Shown here: piece after piece, positions 58,533-64,000 of the stretch
Layout of the letters: every line of letters starts with the position of its first letter
Position numbering within the stretch: the first letter of the stretch is position 1
Source of the DNA: Spinacia oleracea
Taxonomy: Eukaryota > Streptophyta > Magnoliopsida > Caryophyllales > Amaranthaceae
DNA length: 64,000 nt
Direction: 5' to 3'
Assembly: GCF_020520425.1 (NCBI RefSeq)
Contig: NC_079487.1
Span: 62,612,398-62,676,397 of the forward strand
Translations under genes and position numbers: made by a program
Notes under the pieces: model-generated
What the model was told of the DNA's origin: nothing
Database searches by the model: none
What the model saw: the letters and a program-made list of their open reading frames with translations, nothing else

Positions 58533-61500
58533 ATGGATGAAAAGAGAGGTTCGACGACGAGGAAGAAGAAGAAAGGATCAATATGGAGTATATTTATGCA
58601 TGCGGACGGTGTGGATTTAATATTGATGTTGTTTGGTTTCATCGGATCCGTTGGTGATGGATTCACGTTACCGTTGACATTGGTTGTTACTAGTAAGTTG
58701 ATGAATAATATTGGCGGTTCTTCCAATTTCAGTGATCCTCATGCCTTTACTTCCCATATTAATCAGGTTTCATAATTTCACTCTTCTTTTTCATTTATTT
58801 ATCTAGACTTTCCAGGATTTTTCTTCAGTATTTCATTTTCAACAACATAAATTATTTGTTTCATAATTGTTTTATGATTTTAACGTTTTTTATATTTGCA
58901 ATCTAATCTCTTTGTAAAAGTTAAGGGAGCTTCTCGTAAAATCTACTCTCTTCGTCCCTTTTTTTTCTTTGCCCTATTTTATTTCAGGTGTCTCATTTTG
59001 TTCTATAATTTTTTTTATTATCACATAAATATCTTAATATTCTATTAAAATTTGAGTCAAGGGTTATTTTAATCAATTAAATTCATTTCGGCATCTCCCT
59101 AATCACTCACACTTTTCGATTGAGACATTAAATTTTTCACATATTCCCAGCGATTTTTTGATAAAGTGAAAAAATTTGCCTTGTTTGAATTAAAATAAAA
59201 AAATCACAATACACATTAATTAGTCATTAAATTACGTGCATAATACCAAACATAAACAAAAAGAGATAGAAAGAGTAAATCTATATACTCAGAATAAATT
59301 AAATATATTTCATTAAATGTTACTAGCTGCTTCCTACGTCGAAGTATGTTTTTTAAATTAGCGTAAAGCATTCACATACAAAGTACTGGTCCACCGGCCC
59401 CTTTATATTATCCACATTTGCGCGATTTAACAACTAATTAGTATGTAACTCGGGCGTTGTCCCGGGTTTTGACTTTTATTCGGGTATTTTTTATAAAATA
59501 TGTGCACGTAGAGATGGTGTCATCATCAAATTACGGTGGTGATATAAGATTAGTGGTCGATCAACAACCTCCCCGATTAAATCCCATATCCAAAAATCTA
59601 AACAAAGTCGGATCCTTTTCTTCAAAGTAATAATTGTACATTTATGAATTAAGTAATCATTCATTTTTTTGCATTCACTTTTATTCAATGTATTTTTTAT
59701 TGTAAAAAGAATATATATATAGGATTATATGGGAAGATATTACATAAGTTGTAGTTGATTAAGATGGTAAGAAATGTAACTTTTAACAAAGAGGTTTGGT
59801 GTTCGATCCTTGTTGGATGTTTTTTGGCGTAATAAGGAGAGATCTACGTGACACGTATACATTTTTCAAAACGCCTTTTAATATATTAGTATAGATTAAT
59901 GTTTATAGAGATTTTCCCGTTTTTATATTTAAACAATGCAAATTACGTTTTTTTTTTTTTTGATAATTTGAGATATTTTATTGCAATGATGGGGCATTGG
60001 GCCCAGCTCAATTACAATATCTTAGCAGGCCTATATTACAATGCAAATTACGTTTATCGGCAATATTTTCACTTTTATCCAAAATATAACTATGGGGAAA
60101 TTGTGAGATTCTAAATGTAAAGATTAATATGGGACATTAGAAACGTAAAGCGCAAAGAATAAAATGGACGGAGGGAGTAACTACAACTTGTTTTTTTTAA
60201 TAATATACGTAGTATATTAAAAAGTGTTATCGTATAATTTTTTTGTTGGATTAAGCACAATGTATATTTTCATAATATCTGAATAGAAATTAGCGATACT
60301 GATGATCAAAGGGGTATATTAACATACTACCTCCATTTCAAAATGATATTTACATTTACTATTTACACAATATTAAAACAAAGTAGGAAAATGTGTAAAA
60401 CTGTGGATGAATATAATAAAAGTATGAAGTATGGTAGATGGGTAAAAAGATGGATGTATATAAGGAAAAAAAATGATTACTTTAAGAGAAAGTGAGCGGA
60501 AACTTATAAATATTGTGCAGTAATAGGGATAAGATAGTAAAATTTTATGTCAAAAAATAAAATAAAGCAAAATGTAAAGAACATTATGAAACAAAGTTAG
60601 TATATGTCACTCAACTATTGCACTTATTATGAAACCGAAAAAATATATGATAAAATTAATCGTCTATCATAAATATTATTATATTATTATTTGTTAATAA
60701 TACAGAATGTTTCTAATTATATTTTCTTCCCTCAAAAAAAAAAAAAATTTATATTTTCTTATGAGGCTGGATATATGATATATCAATTTTTTATTCATAA
60801 TAGAATAGTACTCAAAGTATCATTTTTCATCTTTTTAATGCGTTGGTGCATGACCGGTGGACTACCGGCGATTCGGCGATACACTCGGTAGTGCTTGTAG
60901 TTGTCTAAGATCTAATAGCTTATCCTACTTTATATAATGTAGAACAATTATTGAAATGTTATTTCCTTATAGGGTATAGTCAATATATCGATCTTCTTTC
61001 TTTAAATGCCAAATCTATACAATATTTAATACTCCCTCCTTATTTGTTTAAGGAATACACTTGTTTTTTTCGACCGTATTTATTTAAGAGATATATTTGC
61101 CATTTTTAGTAACTTATCAACTCCATCATCTAATTAAATAGTCTATCTAATATATCGTATGTCCCACCACCATATTAAACAAATAATTTCATGACTACAC
61201 TCCACCCCCACCCCCTAAAATGACATGATCCCCACATATTTTACTTATTAAAATATCTATCCAACCCCACTTGTGTTATTACTTTATTTCATTCAATTTT
61301 TTTTCTTAATACCGGTGCCCGATCAAGTGTATCATTTAAATAAATACGGAGGGAGCAGCAGACATATTTGCAAAAATATTGGAGTGTCATGTGTCCCTAC
61401 TTGAAAATATTTTTTTCAAATTTCATGCTCTTTCCTTTTTTAATTTCATGTTCTTTCACCATCAAAACATTTTATGCCCCTTCACCACCAAAAAATTTCA

Positions 61501-63632
61501 TACCCTTCACCTCCAATAAATTTCATACCCCTTTATCTTTCATATTTTCTATTAATTTCAAGTAATATACCGATTTAAATTTATATCTTCACTGTTTTCT
61601 TAGTGACACGAAATGAAATACATTTACACTTTTTTAATGAATTTGAAAAATTAAAACTTACCTTTAAAACATAACAAAAGCCGTGCATGGCACGAGATCA
61701 ATACTAATGGTAATTCATTGTACAAAAAGAATCTTGTATTTATTGTTTTTGGTTGATATTACGTACTATTTTGCCTCTTAATGTAGCGTCACTCTAAATA
61801 AATTGTCTTATATACTTTTTCCGTTTTCTCTCAAAAATAGATGCATCACATTGTCTTTTTTTTTTTTTTACATTATTTGAATACTAACTTTGATCACATT
61901 TTATAAGGTTAATTGTCATTACTTGAATAGTTGTCAAATGAATCTCTATACATATTTTAATCTTTTACTAGTATAAAATTATTAAAAATATATCCGGTTA
62001 AAATAATACATTTATCGAGAAACATAGAAATAACGACGGTCGTATTTTGTAAGAATCTAAATCCTCAGTTGTGGCACTATGAGTAGAGGTGGTAGCTAGT
62101 ACTCCACTCTAATTGATTATATACTATATTGTCTTTGTTATCGACCTCTTCAATTCCACTCTAAAAAAGAAGCTTAGTGAGTATTAATTATGGCTGTTTC
62201 ACATGTTTTTTTGAAATCACGAGCAATGATAGGATTTAATCATAAACTTTCCAAGTATCAATAGAATATTTACATTACAAATTTACATTTCAAACATAGT
62301 TATTTTGATTGACCGAGTTGTGAGGTTTAGTAAAGATTAGGAGTATAATACTATGAGTACATGGTTCCATCTTAAACGTACTCCGTACTAGCTAGGTTTA
62401 TACTTTAGTCATGCATTCTCTATCACGACATACCCTGCTTCCTCAATGTGCATGGGACAATAGTATCAATTCACAATCTCAAGTACGTGAATTCAAATTA
62501 TCCCACAGTGGATTTTCCTTCTTTCTTTGCTTTTACATTAAATATGCAGACACAATGATATTGCTAAGAATATTTACAAGAGCATGCTTGTAAGCTTTGA
62601 ATTTTATACAATTCATGAGATTCTTTTTGAAATAATAATTTTTTTAAGAAGTTATGCACTACTTATCTTCTGATCTTGAATAATCAAAAGCAAAAAGAGA
62701 ATCAACTTTATTAGTGTAACAAACAATTCCATAAGACCAAGTTGCTATTTTTCTACTTATATTTTATAGTTCTTGCACGCATAATTTATACATTTATTGT
62801 ATACCAAGATAACTTTTATCCAATTATTTTGTAACTTTTACATATTTTTTTTCTAATTTTTAATATATTTTTATTAGCTTTTATGTTGTAAAAAAATAAA
62901 AAACATTTTAAAGAGCTAAATGGTTAATTTTATACCATGCAAGTGATTTTAAAGAAATAATTTTTATTTAAATGAAAAATTTATCACTAAAATATAGATA
63001 AATTTTACCTATATAAAGGGTAACTTTAAGCTTTTTTGTTTAACTTTCACTCCGGTGTACAATATTTAATGTACAATATTGGTTTAGTGTACAATATTTA
63101 ATGTACACCATTGGTAAATACAAACTTTTAGGAAAGACGGTCTAACGGTTAAACCACTTTTATACACTGGAACAACTAATTAGTTAACCACTGAAACCAA
63201 TTAGTTAAGTCTGAAATTTAATTAGTTAAGCATCGAAACCAATTAGTTATGCAACCAAACTAATTAGTTAAACAATGAAACTGATTAGTTAAGCAATGAG
63301 ATCAATTAGTTAAGATTTTATGAGTTTTAGTTAATAAAATAATAACTATTCGACTCATAAATTTAACTATTTATCTTTATACCTTAACTATTTTGTTATT
63401 CAATTAGTTATGATTTTATTACTTTTAGTTATGTTTACACTAGTTTAGTTAGTACCAAAAAAGTGGTCTAACCGTTAGACGGTCTTACACAAAAGTTTCT
63501 GATTTGTAAATAAGAATTTGTGTTTTATTTTTTTCAAAGTTATCTGAATTTATTTTATTTATTATTTTTGGTGACAGAATGCAGCAGTTTTATGTATGGT
63601 TGGAGCAGGAGCATGGGTACTTTGTTTCCTTG
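58533..63632 (+). CDS. ABC transporter B family (MDR/P-glycoprotein type, ABCB15-like), exons 1-2, continues beyond window
   Basis: Exon 1 (58533-58766, 78 residues) starts MDEKRGSTTRKKKKGS, a basic cytoplasmic tail, then SIWSIFMHADGVDLILMLFG, GSVGDGFTLPL and SKLMNNIGG, the first membrane segment of plant ABCB full-size transporters. It ends CAG followed by GT at 58767. Exon 2 starts after GTGACAG at 63578 with NAAVLCMVGAGAWVLCFL and ends about 63632 before GTGCGT, matching the second segment of the family (NA-x-x-x-x-YVA-x-x-x-W-x-x-CFLEG). Full proteins are about 1250 residues with two transmembrane and two ATP-binding halves; the rest lies to the right. Plant ABCBs export small molecules, including auxin in some cases; the substrate cannot be told. 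The first intron, 4.8 kb, is full of transposons. Both exons are intact. Confidence 0.85.
59438..59895 (-). mobile_element. Helitron D in intron 1 of the ABCB gene
   Basis: The minus strand starts TCTATACTAATATATTAAAA (59895) and ends with the hairpin CCCGGGACAACGCCCGAG and CTAA at 59441-59438. Flanked by A/T host bases (complement of T at 59896, A at 59437). 458 bp, non-coding. Confidence 0.75.
59951..60039 (-). mobile_element. short 5'-truncated retroposon (LINE/SINE 3' end)
   Basis: An 89-bp insert begins with a T-run (poly(A) on the minus strand) and is flanked by a perfect 16-bp duplication AATGCAAATTACGTTT (59935-59950 and 60040-60055). Long TSD plus poly(A) is the mark of target-primed reverse transcription. 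Confidence 0.88.
60325..60602. mobile_element. MITE-like element
   Basis: Left TACTACCTCCATTTCAAAATG pairs imperfectly with the complement of the right end (CATTATGAAACAAAGTTAGTA); the inner TTTACATTT arms pair too. Confidence 0.5.
61014..61707 (+). mobile_element. Helitron C, sister of Helitron A, split by a MITE
   Basis: 5' end TCTATACAATATTTAATA at 61014 after A; 3' hairpin CCGTGCATGGCACG then AGATCAATACTAA ending 61707 before T. Without the MITE it is about 366 bp. It shares TTCATGCTCTTTCC, CACCATCAAAA and CATATTTTCTATTAATTTC with Helitron A. Confidence 0.82.
61030..61357. mobile_element. Stowaway-like MITE inserted in Helitron C
   Basis: Ends TACTCCCTCCTTATTTGTTTA and the complement of TAAATAAATACGGAGGGAG, with inner AATACACTTG/CAAGTGTAT arms. 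It sits exactly between AATATTTAATA and GCAGACA, which are joined in Helitron A, so the insertion site is confirmed by the sister copy. The right TA has become CA. Confidence 0.88.
63122..63498. mobile_element. MITE with 40-bp inverted ends and an AATTAGTTAAGC repeat core
   Basis: Left AAACTTTTAGGAAAGACGG pairs with the complement of the right end (AAACTTTTGTGTAAGACCG), continuing TCTAACGGTTARACCACTTTT. The interior has about eight copies of CTAATTAGTTA spaced 20-25 bases. Just upstream of exon 2 of the ABCB gene. Confidence 0.85.
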
Positions 63633-64000
63633 GTGCGTGTACACTTGTATTTCATTTTATTTACTAGTACGATACGGGGTATCAAATAATCACATACTTT
63701 GACTTCTTTTATTTTACATTTGTTGACTTTTTATATATTTGTTAGGTAAACTAGCGATCAAAAGATCATCTTTGGATTAGCATTATATATTGTGTCTGGA
63801 AATAATAGACCCCTTAAGATTGTTGGGAATTAATAGTCGTTACATAGTCCAGATCCCTTACGAGTTACGATTGTTGGGAATTAATAGTCGTCACATATAT
63901 AGTTTGAGATCCCTAATTACGAGTATGTACTTTGTACTTCTTCTCTTTCATATGATGTTTCAGTTTCTATATTTTATGTTGTCCAAGTGCATATTTTATA
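63633..64000 (+). other. start of ABCB intron 2
   Basis: AT-rich. Contains a tandem duplication of about 51 bases (units opening ATTGTTGGGAATTAATAGTCG at 63819 and 63870). Exon 3 is not reached or not recognisable. Confidence 0.5.

Overview
This is plant nuclear DNA. The support is retrotransposon lineages found only in plants (a Ty3/gypsy Tat-type element and a Ty1/copia family), CACTA, Mutator-like, Helitron and Stowaway-type elements, GT-AG introns, AT-rich intergenic DNA, and the first exons of an ABCB-type transporter gene at the right edge. The host is probably a eudicot. A Caryophyllales member such as a spinach/beet relative is my guess from the look of the repeats, and the window does not prove it. 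Only one host gene is seen; almost everything else is transposons nested in transposons.

Left nest (1-31081). The oldest layer is a copia copy on the minus strand (Copia-3, 27740-31081). A plus-strand relative (Copia-1, 19329-27739) is inserted in it. A Tat-type gypsy element on the minus strand (1-19328, left end outside the window) is inserted in Copia-1. A non-autonomous CACTA element (12200-18148, TSD TAT) sits in the 5' LTR of the Tat element. The Tat element has a long repeat-rich leader, a gag ORF, and pol remnants with premature stops. On the opposite strand it carries one gene with its own TATA box and an intron, encoding a DUF7745/plant-mobile-domain-like protein, and the tail of a second such gene.

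Middle (31082-36127). AT-rich DNA holds two head-to-tail Helitrons, a Stowaway-like MITE, and a tandem segmental duplication. One duplicate carries a Mutator-like foldback element with a perfect 9-bp TSD; the other keeps the matching empty site.

Right nest (36128-56196). A full-length copia copy (Copia-2) has near-identical LTRs, a 5-bp TSD (GGATA), a tRNA-Met-type PBS and a decayed pol. Its 3' LTR is split by a 9.6-kb CACTA element (45199-54832, TSD AAT) that looks autonomous: it has an open four-exon TNPD/Tnp2-type transposase gene and a TNPA-type (Transposase_24-like) gene.

Right end (56197-64000). Intergenic DNA with Helitron- and hAT-like traces leads to the promoter and exons 1-2 of an ABCB (MDR/P-glycoprotein subfamily) transporter. 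Its 4.8-kb first intron has been filled by two Helitrons, MITEs and a short retroposon with a 16-bp TSD.

The most unusual signals are the spliced antisense gene with a GGCGCC-TATA promoter resembling that of the sense LTR, a 160-bp satellite with a three-unit higher-order period inside a CACTA element, likely host-gene fragments in that CACTA, and a young copia copy with dead pol that must have been mobilised in trans.
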